Position numbers and translations under genes: made by a program. DNA of 64,000 nucleotides from an uncultured Aquimarina sp. GTDB taxonomy: Bacteria; Bacteroidota; Bacteroidia; Flavobacteriales; Flavobacteriaceae. The stretch covers positions 270,145 through 334,144 of the forward strand of contig CANMML010000001.1 of assembly GCA_947499005.1 (NCBI GenBank), given 5' to 3'. The notes under the pieces were generated by a model that ran no database searches, was not told the origin of the DNA, and saw only the letters and a list, made by a program, of their open reading frames with translations. Below, in pieces: positions 26,619 to 35,097 of the stretch (positions are counted from its first letter, which is position 1; every line of letters starts with the position of its first letter).

Positions 26619-27536
26619 TTACCCTAAAGCAGGAATAATCTGTTTTTTACGAGAAACAATGCCTGGTAAAACCACTAAATCAGAAGTCGGTGTTATATTA
26701 AAAGAAGTCGAAGAAATTCCCTTTACAGTATCATTAGGTACAAATAAAGTAGCTTCTTCATTTAAGATATCAATAACAAATAGTAATACTTCATCTAACT
26801 CTTCATCCGCTTTTACAGACGCTATAGTGTTTAGGATACTATCTTTACGATCTAAAACAATATTAGGAGCGGTAGTTTCTAACACCGATATGCGGTATTT
26901 TTTCCCTCCCACTTCATATTTCTTACTATCCATTTTAATTAATTCTTCATCGGAAAAATGAGATACATCCGATTTTGCCTCAAACATTTTTACAGCATAG
27001 GCATTCATATCAATCTCTAATTGATCAGCCAATAATGCAGCAATTTCTTTGTCCTTTTCTGTAGTTGTAGGGCTACGGAATTCTAAGGTGTCAGAAAGAA
27101 TACATGATAACATTAATCCTTTTATATTGGTTGGCATTGCCGAAATATCATTTTCAGACATCATCGTGTACATAACCGATGCACAAGAAGCTAATGGTTT
27201 AATGCATATTTCAATTGGGGCAGGTGTTTCGATGCCTCCAACTAGCTTGTGGTGATCTATTATTTGAACAATCTGTGCTTCGTTGATATTATCAAAAAGC
27301 TCAGCAGGATTATTGGTGTCTACAATAACTACTTTGTCATCAGCCGAAACAGAATTCAATACTTCAGGAACTTCAAAACCCCAATGATCTAAAACAAAAA
27401 GCGTTTCCGTATTTGGTGTTCCCAAAACATAGGCTTTTGCTGAGGTTTCTTTTTCATTCATATACCATGCCCATACTAATGCAGATGCTGTAGCATCGGT
27501 ATCTGGAGACTTATGTCCGAAAATTTTTACTGACAT
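26619..27536 (-). CDS. ppaC: Manganese-dependent inorganic pyrophosphatase (family II)
   Basis: Hydrolyses pyrophosphate. A DHH-superfamily enzyme of 305 aa. Metal ligands are visible: IFGHKSPDTDATASA, VVIVDTNN and QIIDHHKLVGG, and the C-terminal DHHA2 domain ends in PGIVSRKKQIIP, with the substrate-binding RKK. Single gene with its own terminator. Confidence 0.96.
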   Translation of the reverse strand: MSVKIFGHKSPDTDATASALVWAWYMNEKETSAKAYVLGTPNTETLFVLDHWGFEVPEVLNSVSADDKVVIVDTNNPAELFDNINEAQIVQIIDHHKLVGGIETPAPIEICIKPLASCASVMYTMMSENDISAMPTNIKGLMLSCILSDTLEFRSPTTTEKDKEIAALLADQLEIDMNAYAVKMFEAKSDVSHFSDEELIKMDSKKYEVGGKKYRISVLETTAPNIVLDRKDSILNTIASVKADEELDEVLLFVIDILNEEATLFVPNDTVKGISSTSFNITPTSDLVVLPGIVSRKKQIIPALG

Positions 27537-27708
27537 TCTTTTTTAATTAAGATTTTGAGCGCAAATCTATGAAACCTTTTTTCTTTTTAAAGAAGAAAGA
27601 TGTCTTAAGTGTAGAATTCAAGCAACATTATAAAAAAAAGAGGTTGCCTGATTAATCCTTTTTTAAAAAGAAGAGTCTAAGTATTCGTAACCTTTAAATA
27701 AGTGACTT

Positions 27709-28116
27709 ATGAATACTTTTATAAAAACACTATTAGCAGTACTAATGATTGTAGGATTTTCGTTTTCAGGGTTTTCTCAGCGTAAAGTTTCTAGAACAGT
27801 AGTTGTAAAGAAGCCAACAAAAAGAGTTGTAGTGGTTAAGAAAGGGCCTCGTGAAAAAGTGATGAAAGTAAAAAGGCTACCTAAATCTCGTGTAGTAATC
27901 AAGCACAAGGGGCGAAAAGTATACATTGCCAATAATAGATATTATGTACGTAAAAATGGAGCTTATATAGTTACACGACCATCTCTAGGATTACGAGTGA
28001 AAGCATTGCCTTTGGGATATAGGAAAGTAGTTGTGGATCGAAATACATTTTTTGTGTATGATGGAGTGTATTACAGACGATCAGGAAATGCTTATACCGT
28101 AGCTCGTTTAGGATAG
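27709..28116 (+). CDS. Small secreted basic protein, DUF6515-like
   Basis: A signal peptide (residues 1-23, ending GFSQ) precedes about 70 very basic residues with repeated VVVKK/KGPREKVMKVK blocks. A compact domain follows with VYIANNRYYVRKNGAYIV and LPLGYRKVVVDRNTFFVYDGVYYRRSG, the pattern of DUF6515. The strong positive charge suggests binding to cell wall or nucleic acid outside the cell; this is inference. It precedes the oxidase-assembly group. Confidence 0.7.
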   Translation: MNTFIKTLLAVLMIVGFSFSGFSQRKVSRTVVVKKPTKRVVVVKKGPREKVMKVKRLPKSRVVIKHKGRKVYIANNRYYVRKNGAYIVTRPSLGLRVKALPLGYRKVVVDRNTFFVYDGVYYRRSGNAYTVARLG

Positions 28117-28198
28117 TCGATTGATAAATTCTGTTAGTTGTTAGGGTGTTTGTTGTCTTTTTGGGCAATAAATGCCCTTTTTTTGATTTTTATAACTA

Positions 28199-28225
28199 TT
28201 GAATTCGTTAAGGACTGTACCTTTG
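28199..28225 (+). promoter_or_regulatory. Promoter for the SCO/DUF420 group
   Basis: TTG at 28199-28201, a 16-base spacer and TACCTTTG at 28218-28225, about 17 bases before the ATG at 28243. It matches the flavobacterial consensus and shows that the longer frame opening at 28138 is not the real start. Confidence 0.6.
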
Positions 28226-28242
28226 CAGAAAATTCATTTTGC

Positions 28243-28893
28243 ATGAAGAAATTTCTTGTTTTAGGAATATTGTTTTTATTACCACTAGTTGCATATTTGT
28301 TCTTTGCGTCTGGGGTAAATCACTTTTCGAAACTTCCTGTGTTGCAAACTAATATAGGGACCCTTGAAGGTTTGGAAACGCCAAATGACAGTCTGCAGCT
28401 AAAAAATAAGATTAGTGTTGTTGCCTTTATGGGGACAGATTTGAAAACGACACAGGGTAATATTTTTAACCTAAATCAAAAAATATATAATTATTTCTAC
28501 CAGTTCGATGATTTTCAATTTTTAGTGATATTGCCAAAGGAAACAGAAAAATTAGCTGATGAAGTTAGGGTGAAATTAGACGAGCTTACAGATACCAAAA
28601 ACCTACATTTCATATATGGGGATGGTAATGGGATTAGATCATTTCATAGAAGCTTAAAAACGCCTTACCAATTAGATTCAAAATTATATAGTCCTTATGT
28701 TTTTATTATCGATAGAGAAGGAAATCTTCGAGGAAGAGATGATGATGACGAAGTGGGAGAGTTGTATGGTTATGATTCGTCTTCTGTGGCAGAGATCAAT
28801 GGTAAGATGAAAGATGATGTTAAAGTGATTCTAGCAGAATATCGTTTAGCACTCAAAAAATACAATAAACTTAAGACGAAAATCTCTGAGTAA
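28243..28893 (+). CDS. SCO-like thioredoxin-fold protein lacking cysteines
   Basis: 216 residues with one N-terminal membrane anchor (FLVLGILFLLPLVAYLFF). The soluble part follows the order of the SCO1 protein encoded next door: ISVVAFMGTD in place of the copper-loop strand, FQFLVILPKE, and SPYVFIIDREGNLRGR in place of GYFALVDKNGYLRSR. There is not one cysteine in the protein, so it cannot bind copper in the SCO way. Gap to the true SCO1 gene is 33 bases. Probably an accessory or structural paralogue; the family assignment is by fold resemblance only. Confidence 0.65.
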   Translation: MKKFLVLGILFLLPLVAYLFFASGVNHFSKLPVLQTNIGTLEGLETPNDSLQLKNKISVVAFMGTDLKTTQGNIFNLNQKIYNYFYQFDDFQFLVILPKETEKLADEVRVKLDELTDTKNLHFIYGDGNGIRSFHRSLKTPYQLDSKLYSPYVFIIDREGNLRGRDDDDEVGELYGYDSSSVAEINGKMKDDVKVILAEYRLALKKYNKLKTKISE

Positions 28894-28926
28894 TTTTCTG
28901 GTTTTTTAAGTAGAATTTAAATATCA

Positions 28927-29652
28927 ATGAAAAAATATTCTTACATAGGAATTTCATTTATAGTGCTGTTATTCGGAATTATATTTATTCCTAGAATCGT
29001 AAACCGTATTAAGAATACCAATATCGTTTCTAATACACGTATGAGTGGGGAAAACCCAATCACGAACGAAAAATTAGCGTTCTTAAAATTAGATGGAGTT
29101 AAAAAACAATTTCCCGAGTTTCTTTTTTTAGATCAGGATAGTTTATTGGTAACCCATTTGGACTATAAAGGAAAAGTGACAATAGTCGATTTTTTCTTTG
29201 TCAATTGCCCAACGATTTGTCCTAAAATGACCAGTAACTTGTCGTACTTAGAAAAGCAATTCCAAGGGAAAGAAGTTGCTTTTGCTTCATTTACAATTAA
29301 CCCAGTTTATGATACTCCTACGAGATTGAAAAAATATGCCGAAGCACATGAGGTTACAAATCCCGATTGGCATTTTATGACTGGAGATCGAGAAAAAATT
29401 TACGATTTAGCGAGAAATCATTTTAATCTTTTTGCTGAAGAAAATCCCGATGTGCCTGGAGGTTTCGAGCATTCTGGATATTTTGCATTGGTAGACAAGA
29501 ATGGTTATTTGAGATCTAGATATGATCAATTTGGAAACCCAATTGTGTATTATAGAGGTACAGTCAGTTTAGACGAAAAAATTGCTGATAACGGCGAAGA
29601 AGAGCAAGTCAGTATTTTGGAAGAAGACATTCAAAAGTTATTGAACGAGTAA
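28927..29652 (+). CDS. SCO1/SenC copper chaperone for cytochrome c oxidase
   Basis: Delivers copper to the CuA site of cytochrome oxidase. An N-terminal anchor (SYIGISFIVLLFGIIFIP) places the domain in the periplasm. The copper ligands are present: the CxxxC of FFVNCPTICPKM and the histidine in GGFEHSGYFALVDKNG. Length 241 aa. It is in a tight rightward run with DUF420 (11-base gap). The oxidase subunits themselves are not in the window. Confidence 0.93.
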   Translation: MKKYSYIGISFIVLLFGIIFIPRIVNRIKNTNIVSNTRMSGENPITNEKLAFLKLDGVKKQFPEFLFLDQDSLLVTHLDYKGKVTIVDFFFVNCPTICPKMTSNLSYLEKQFQGKEVAFASFTINPVYDTPTRLKKYAEAHEVTNPDWHFMTGDREKIYDLARNHFNLFAEENPDVPGGFEHSGYFALVDKNGYLRSRYDQFGNPIVYYRGTVSLDEKIADNGEEEQVSILEEDIQKLLNE

Positions 29653-29663
29653 ACAAAACAACA

Positions 29664-30236
29664 ATGAGTACATTAGAATCAGAGAGAAACCAAAATATAT
29701 TAATCATCATATTATCTGTAGTTATTCCTTTAGCTGTAGCGGCTTTATTTGGAATTCGAATAGAAAGTTTACCTCGTTTAGGTTTTTTACCTCCTATCTA
29801 TGCAACAATTAATGGATTGACAGCAGTATTGTTAGTTTTAGCGGTCATTCAGATAAAGAAAGGAAATAGAAACTTACATGAAAAACTAATCAAAACGGCA
29901 ATGATTTTTTCAGTACTGTTCTTATTAATGTATGTGGCGTACCATGCCTCTTCTGATGCTACTAAATTTGGAGACACCAATTTCGATGGTATTGTTTCGG
30001 AAGCAGAAAAGCTAGTTGTTGGTAATAGTAGAGTGGCTTACTTTGTTATTTTAATAACACATATTGTATTATCCATTGTCGTAATTCCATTTGTGTTGTT
30101 TACCTATGTTAGGGCAGCAAGAGGGAAGTTCGAGTTACATAAAAAGCTAGCAAAGTATACATTTCCTCTTTGGTTATATGTCGCAATTACAGGAGTAGTC
30201 GTATATGTAATGATTTCACCATATTATCCAAGCTAG
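29664..30236 (+). CDS. DUF420 membrane protein (oxidase assembly-associated)
   Basis: 190 residues with five hydrophobic segments, including ILIIILSVVIPLAVAALFG, ATINGLTAVLLVLAVIQI and AYFVILITHIVLSIVVIPFVLF. Histidines in the helices (NLHEKLIK, YVAYHASSD, THIVLS) are arranged as in the DUF420/CtaM-like family linked to haem-copper oxidases. Directly after SCO1. A role in oxidase maturation is inferred from the family's usual neighbours. Confidence 0.88.
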   Translation: MSTLESERNQNILIIILSVVIPLAVAALFGIRIESLPRLGFLPPIYATINGLTAVLLVLAVIQIKKGNRNLHEKLIKTAMIFSVLFLLMYVAYHASSDATKFGDTNFDGIVSEAEKLVVGNSRVAYFVILITHIVLSIVVIPFVLFTYVRAARGKFELHKKLAKYTFPLWLYVAITGVVVYVMISPYYPS

Positions 30237-30343
30237 GTTATTGTTAATGGATCGAAGATTAAATGAACCTGATAAGTGTATAGCATAAAGCTAGATTCTG
30301 ATTTTGTTCAGTCTTCGTTAGTCTTTATTTTAAGTGTATTTAA

Positions 30344-30544
30344 ATGAAACTTATTCAAACAGTCATATTGTTACTAATTGCTAATATCGCTTACTCTCAA
30401 TGTGCGATGTGTCGAGCAGTACTTGAAAGTGAAGAAGGTGTAAGTCAAGCGAAAGGAATTAACAACGGAATAACCTACCTTATGGTAATCCCTTACATAT
30501 TAGTTGCTTTTATAGGTTATATGGTATATCGAAATCGCAAATAA
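30344..30544 (+). CDS. Small membrane protein with CxxC, oxidase-cluster type
   Basis: 66 residues: signal peptide (QTVILLLIANIAYS), then QCAMCRAVLESEE with a CxxC pair just outside the membrane, then one transmembrane helix (YLMVIPYILVAFIGYMVYR) and a short basic tail. Similar short CAMC proteins sit in cytochrome oxidase gene clusters of Bacteroidetes. A redox or copper-handling role is plausible but unproven. 107 bases after DUF420. Confidence 0.75.
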   Translation: MKLIQTVILLLIANIAYSQCAMCRAVLESEEGVSQAKGINNGITYLMVIPYILVAFIGYMVYRNRK

Positions 30545-30753
30545 TCTTCAACATTTCTTTTTAAGAGACTACTTTTCTAACTTGAAAAATCCGTACAAAT
30601 AGACCAAGTTGGGACTGTTAGGGGAGATATTCATAAAGTAACGTTATACTTTTATTATTAAATTCATAAAATCCTCTTAAAACTGTCAATTTCCTTGACA
30701 CATTCTATAGCTAGAATAGTTATATGAATATCTTTAAACAAAATTTTAAGAGA

Positions 30754-31455
30754 ATGATTGAAATTACCGACTTGCATAAATCTTATCCAGTAGGAAATAG
30801 GAACCTTCACGTACTTAAAGGGATCAATTTCACTGCGCAAGAAGGAGAGTTAATTTCAATCATGGGTTCTTCGGGATCTGGAAAATCTACTTTTTTAAAT
30901 ATCTTAGGAATTTTAGATGAAGGCGATCAAGGAAGTTATACTCTTGATGGGACACAGATAAAAAACCTTAGTGAAAAAGTAGCAGCGAATTATCGTAATC
31001 AATTTTTAGGATTTATTTTTCAGTCATTTAATCTTATTGGATATAAAACGGCATTGGATAACGTTGCTTTGCCATTGTACTATCAAGGTGTTGGAAGAAA
31101 AGAACGTTTAGAAAAATCATTATTTTATTTAGAAAAAGTAGGTTTAGCTGATTGGTCAGATCATTTACCTAACGAATTGTCTGGAGGTCAAAAACAAAGG
31201 GTAGCTATAGCACGTGCATTAGCTTCAGAGCCAAAGGTCTTATTAGCAGATGAACCCACAGGAGCTTTAGATACTAAAACTTCTTATGAAGTAATGGATT
31301 TGATTCAAAAGATCAACGAGGAAGGAAAGACTATTCTTATCGTTACTCATGAGCTTGACATAGCAAAAATGACAAAGCGCATCGTTCATCTTAAAGATGG
31401 GGTTATCATAAATGATGAACGTATTGAACCCATAAAAGCATTAGCTCATGTTTAA
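30754..31455 (+). CDS. ABC exporter ATPase, MacB/LolD type
   Basis: ATP-binding subunit. Walker A is GSSGSGKST, signature LSGGQKQR, Walker B VLLADEPTGALD and the switch histidine is in IVTHE, so the domain is fully active by sequence. The 234-residue length fits stand-alone MacB-like ATPases. The frame opens at 30724, but the ATG at 30754 (MIEITDLHKSYPVGN) starts at the family's normal point. It overlaps the first permease gene by 8 bases, first of a five-gene export unit. Confidence 0.95.
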   Translation: MIEITDLHKSYPVGNRNLHVLKGINFTAQEGELISIMGSSGSGKSTFLNILGILDEGDQGSYTLDGTQIKNLSEKVAANYRNQFLGFIFQSFNLIGYKTALDNVALPLYYQGVGRKERLEKSLFYLEKVGLADWSDHLPNELSGGQKQRVAIARALASEPKVLLADEPTGALDTKTSYEVMDLIQKINEEGKTILIVTHELDIAKMTKRIVHLKDGVIINDERIEPIKALAHV

Positions 31456-32698
31456 TATTGAGCGTTGGCAAGAAATTTTCGAAGCAATCTCAAAAAACAA
31501 GCTTCGAACTTTCCTTACTGGATTTTCAGTAAGCTCGGGTATTTTTATTTTAATCATTTTATTAGGAATTGCAGAGGGGCTTAGAAAAGGCACCAAGAAG
31601 CAATTTGAAAGAGATATCCCAACGAAAATTTCTTTCTTTGGAGGTAGAACCAGCAAGAGTTACGAAGGTTTGAATCCTAATCGACAAATAGATTTCACAC
31701 CTAAAGATTACCAGGCAATTATAGATAAATTTGAAGGAGAAATACAATACGAATCCCCATTGCTAAAGCGCTATGGAGCAATTACTACCTACAAGGAAAA
31801 TAACGGAGCTTACATATTATTTGGGGTAAAACCAGATAGTCAATTTCTAAATAATGCATATCTAGTTTCTGGGCGATTTTTAAGTCAGCGGGATTATGAT
31901 ATTAAGTCAAAAGTAGTGGTCTTGGGGCCTCGACCTATTCAAGATCTTTTTGGAGGCGATTACAAAGGAGCAGTAGGCAAAACAGTAGTTATCAATGATA
32001 CGAGTTACAAAGTAGTTGGTGTTTATGAAGACGAAGGAGGGGAGCGACAGGATACATTTGTATACATACCTCATTCAACATTTAGTAGTTTGTATAATAG
32101 CCAAAACAAAATTGGTAGAATGGAGTTTACTCTTAATCCAAGTGATAGCTACGATGAAGGGTTGAACCGTTTAGAGAATTTTGGATGGCAAATAAAGAAG
32201 TATTTACATAAAGTACATAAAGTACATCCTGATGACAATAGAGGAATTGTTTTTAGAAATATGTTTACTCAAGGTAAAAATATTTACATGATGAATGTGG
32301 GGATGAAATTTTTCTTTTGGGGTATTGGAGTTTTAACCCTGTTGTCAGGAATTGTAGGTGTCAGCAATATTATGTTGATCATAGTAAAGGAGCGTACTAA
32401 GGAAATAGGAATTCGAAAAGCTTTAGGAGCTCAACCGAAATCTATAATAAATATGATATTACATGAAGCGATTTTTATTACTACAATTTCTGGGTTTTTA
32501 GGATTGTTTTCAGGATTAGGTATCCTTCAATTTGCTAGTCCTTTTATAGAGACAGACGTTATTTTGAATCCAAGTGTGCCTTTTAGTGTTGCTGTTGTTA
32601 CCGTTTTTTTATTAATTATTGCAGGAGCAATTGCTGGTTATGTTCCCGCAAGACACGCTGCTAAAATTAAACCAATAGTTGCTTTAAGAGATGAATAG
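31448..32698 (+). CDS. MacB-type ABC permease 1 (FtsX/MacB_PCD)
   Basis: 416 residues: an N-terminal transmembrane helix after the EIFEAISKNKLRTFLTGFSV amphipathic start, a large periplasmic domain, then three C-terminal helices with the typical GVSNIMLIIVKERTKEIGIRKALGA. Part of the mechanotransmitter class that moves lipoproteins, peptides or drugs from the periplasm. Overlaps the next permease by 8 bases. The two permeases probably form a heterodimer with the ATPase. Confidence 0.93.
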   Translation: MFNIERWQEIFEAISKNKLRTFLTGFSVSSGIFILIILLGIAEGLRKGTKKQFERDIPTKISFFGGRTSKSYEGLNPNRQIDFTPKDYQAIIDKFEGEIQYESPLLKRYGAITTYKENNGAYILFGVKPDSQFLNNAYLVSGRFLSQRDYDIKSKVVVLGPRPIQDLFGGDYKGAVGKTVVINDTSYKVVGVYEDEGGERQDTFVYIPHSTFSSLYNSQNKIGRMEFTLNPSDSYDEGLNRLENFGWQIKKYLHKVHKVHPDDNRGIVFRNMFTQGKNIYMMNVGMKFFFWGIGVLTLLSGIVGVSNIMLIIVKERTKEIGIRKALGAQPKSIINMILHEAIFITTISGFLGLFSGLGILQFASPFIETDVILNPSVPFSVAVVTVFLLIIAGAIAGYVPARHAAKIKPIVALRDE

Positions 32699-33968
32699 TA
32701 TTTTTAATAGAGATTTATGGAAAGAGATACTAGAATCTATTAATTCTAATGGTTTTAGAACTCTTATTACAGCATTTGGGGTGTTCTGGGGTATTTTTAT
32801 TTTAGTCCTCTTGTTATCTGCTAGTAATGGATTTCAGAATGGGGTACAAAGACAGTTTGATGGAATGTCTACAAACACTGTTTTTGTTTGGTCTCAAACG
32901 ATTACTAAAGCATATAAAGGAAACCCTAAAAATAGAAGGTATTCATTCAATGTAGGAGATGCAGAAGCGATTAGAAGAAATATCAAAGGATTAAAAACAG
33001 TTTCTCCAAGAAATCGATTAGGAGGATGGGGCGGATCTACTATAATCACTCATGAAATGAATACAGGATCCTATTTGGTAGAAGCGGATTATCCTGAAAT
33101 TTTAACTCAACGTTCTTTGAAGATAAAGGAAGGTAGGTTTATCAACCAATCAGACATAGAAAAGAAACGAAAAATAGCCGTATTGGGTTGGGCAATAATT
33201 AGTGAATTATATGAGCCAGGAGAAGAGGTAATAGGAAGTTATATAAAAATTCAAGGGGTTTCTTTTAAGGTTGTTGGTGTATATAAGGATGTCTCGATCA
33301 ATGGAAGGAAAAATATAGATGAACAAAAAAATATACACGTACCTTTTACTACATTTTCTCAAGTGTTTAATAGAGGAGATAAGGTTGGCTTTTTTATGAT
33401 AACAGGTGTTGACGATATCCCTATTACGGATGTAAAAGAAGATATTTTGGCATTGATTAGGAAACGACACGATATTCATCCAGAGGACGACCGTGCTGTA
33501 GGGAACTGGGATTTTAATAAGTTTTTACAAAAATTCAATCAGCTTTTCATTGCACTTAAAGCAGTTTCTTACTTTGTCGGCATTATGATTCTTGGATCGG
33601 GAGTAATAGGGATTAGTAATATAATGCTTATCGTAATAAAAGAACGTACCAAAGAAATAGGAGTGCGAAGAGCATTAGGTGCAAAACCAAGTAGTATTCG
33701 TCGTCAAATATTATTAGAATCTCTTTTTCTAACATTATTTGCAGGTATGGCAGGAGTCTCTTTTGCTGCCTTTGTAACCTTTTTAGTAAATCTTTTTATA
33801 GATAGTAAATATCCCGAAGGAGATGCTATGTTATATAACGCTAGTATCGATTTGCCTACTGTAGGTATTTCCTTAGTAATATTAGTTATTTGTGGTTTGA
33901 TTGCAGGTTTTATTCCTGCGCAAACTGCTATTAAAATTAAACCAATTGAAGCTTTAAGAACAGATTAA
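32691..33968 (+). CDS. MacB-type ABC permease 2
   Basis: 425 residues with the same layout as its upstream neighbour: amphipathic start ILESINSNGFRTLITAFGVFWG, periplasmic domain, then GVIGISNIMLIVIKERTKEIGVRRALGAKPSSIRRQI and two more helices. Clearly a paralogue of permease 1. Ends one base before the adaptor gene. Confidence 0.93.
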   Translation: MNSIFNRDLWKEILESINSNGFRTLITAFGVFWGIFILVLLLSASNGFQNGVQRQFDGMSTNTVFVWSQTITKAYKGNPKNRRYSFNVGDAEAIRRNIKGLKTVSPRNRLGGWGGSTIITHEMNTGSYLVEADYPEILTQRSLKIKEGRFINQSDIEKKRKIAVLGWAIISELYEPGEEVIGSYIKIQGVSFKVVGVYKDVSINGRKNIDEQKNIHVPFTTFSQVFNRGDKVGFFMITGVDDIPITDVKEDILALIRKRHDIHPEDDRAVGNWDFNKFLQKFNQLFIALKAVSYFVGIMILGSGVIGISNIMLIVIKERTKEIGVRRALGAKPSSIRRQILLESLFLTLFAGMAGVSFAAFVTFLVNLFIDSKYPEGDAMLYNASIDLPTVGISLVILVICGLIAGFIPAQTAIKIKPIEALRTD

Positions 33969-33969
33969 C

Positions 33970-35088
33970 ATGAAGCAAAACACTACAAGAATCATTTTAT
34001 TAGCTATTATGTTAGCTTTTGGAGTAGCCTTATTCTACTTCTGGAAAAGAAATAAGAAAGAAGACGTAGTCTATAAGACTAAACAACCATATGTTACAGA
34101 TATCAGCCTTTCGAGTATTGCTACTGGGAAAATTATACCAGATGAAGAAGTGTCGATACGCCCCAATATCAATGGGATAGTAAGTAAGGTATATGTAGAA
34201 GCTGGAGACCCGATAAAGGTAGGTGATAAGATCGCTGAAATTAAGGTCATTCCTAGCATATCCAATTTACAGTCCTCAAAAAACTCGGTGTCGCAAGCCA
34301 AAATCGATTTTGATAACCAAAAGAAAATTTTCGAGCGTCAAGAGAAATTATATAAAAAAGGAGTGATTTCTATTAACGATTTTGATAATTCTAAAGCTGA
34401 CTTCGATCAAGCTAAACAGCGTCTTTCATCAGCTAATGAAAATTATCAAATTGTGAAAACGGGAACAGCGAAAGGATTTAATTCAGTAGCAAATACAACC
34501 GTTAAGGCTACAATTGGAGGGATTATTTTAGATGTACCTATTAAAAAAGGGAATCAGGTGATTCAAAATAATAATTTTAATGAAGGTACCGAAATCGCTT
34601 TAATTGCTGATATCCAAAAGATGATCTTCGAGGGGACTATTGATGAAGGAGAGGTTGGTCGTATCAAAGAAGGGATGCCTATCAAAGTTACGGTTGGTGC
34701 TTATCCAGATAAAAGTTATGATGCGGTATTAAATTATATAGCCCCTAAAGGAGTAGAAAAAAATGGAGCTGTAGAATTTGAAATAGAAGCCAAACTAAAT
34801 CTTCAAGAAGGAGACTACTTACGTGCTGGTTTGAGTGCCAATGCAAATATCATTTTAGATGAGGTTAAAGATGTTTTAGCCATAGATGAAGGTTTATTGC
34901 AATACGATAAAGAAACGAAAAAACCTTATGTTGAAGTAGCTGTTGGAGAGCAACAATTTGAAAGGCGTGATGTAGAAATAGGTCTTAGCGATGGTATTAA
35001 GGCAGAAGTTAAATCTGGATTGACTAAAGAGGACAACATAAAAGAATGGAATGCTATAGGACTTCCTGAAGCTGAAAAGAAGAAATAA
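33970..35088 (+). CDS. Periplasmic adaptor (HlyD/RND-MFP family) of the MacB exporter
   Basis: An N-terminal membrane anchor (IILLAIMLAFGVALFYFW) is followed by a lipoyl-like half (GKIIPDEEVSIRPNINGIVSKVYVEAGDPIKVGDKIAEI), a coiled-coil hairpin (SSKNSVSQAKIDFDNQKKIFERQEKLYKKG...), the second lipoyl half (TVKATIGGIILDVPIKKGNQV) and beta-barrel domains. It bridges the inner-membrane ABC parts and the TolC channel encoded next. Substrate unknown. Confidence 0.92.
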   Translation: MKQNTTRIILLAIMLAFGVALFYFWKRNKKEDVVYKTKQPYVTDISLSSIATGKIIPDEEVSIRPNINGIVSKVYVEAGDPIKVGDKIAEIKVIPSISNLQSSKNSVSQAKIDFDNQKKIFERQEKLYKKGVISINDFDNSKADFDQAKQRLSSANENYQIVKTGTAKGFNSVANTTVKATIGGIILDVPIKKGNQVIQNNNFNEGTEIALIADIQKMIFEGTIDEGEVGRIKEGMPIKVTVGAYPDKSYDAVLNYIAPKGVEKNGAVEFEIEAKLNLQEGDYLRAGLSANANIILDEVKDVLAIDEGLLQYDKETKKPYVEVAVGEQQFERRDVEIGLSDGIKAEVKSGLTKEDNIKEWNAIGLPEAEKKK

Positions 35089-35097
35089 GCGCAAATC

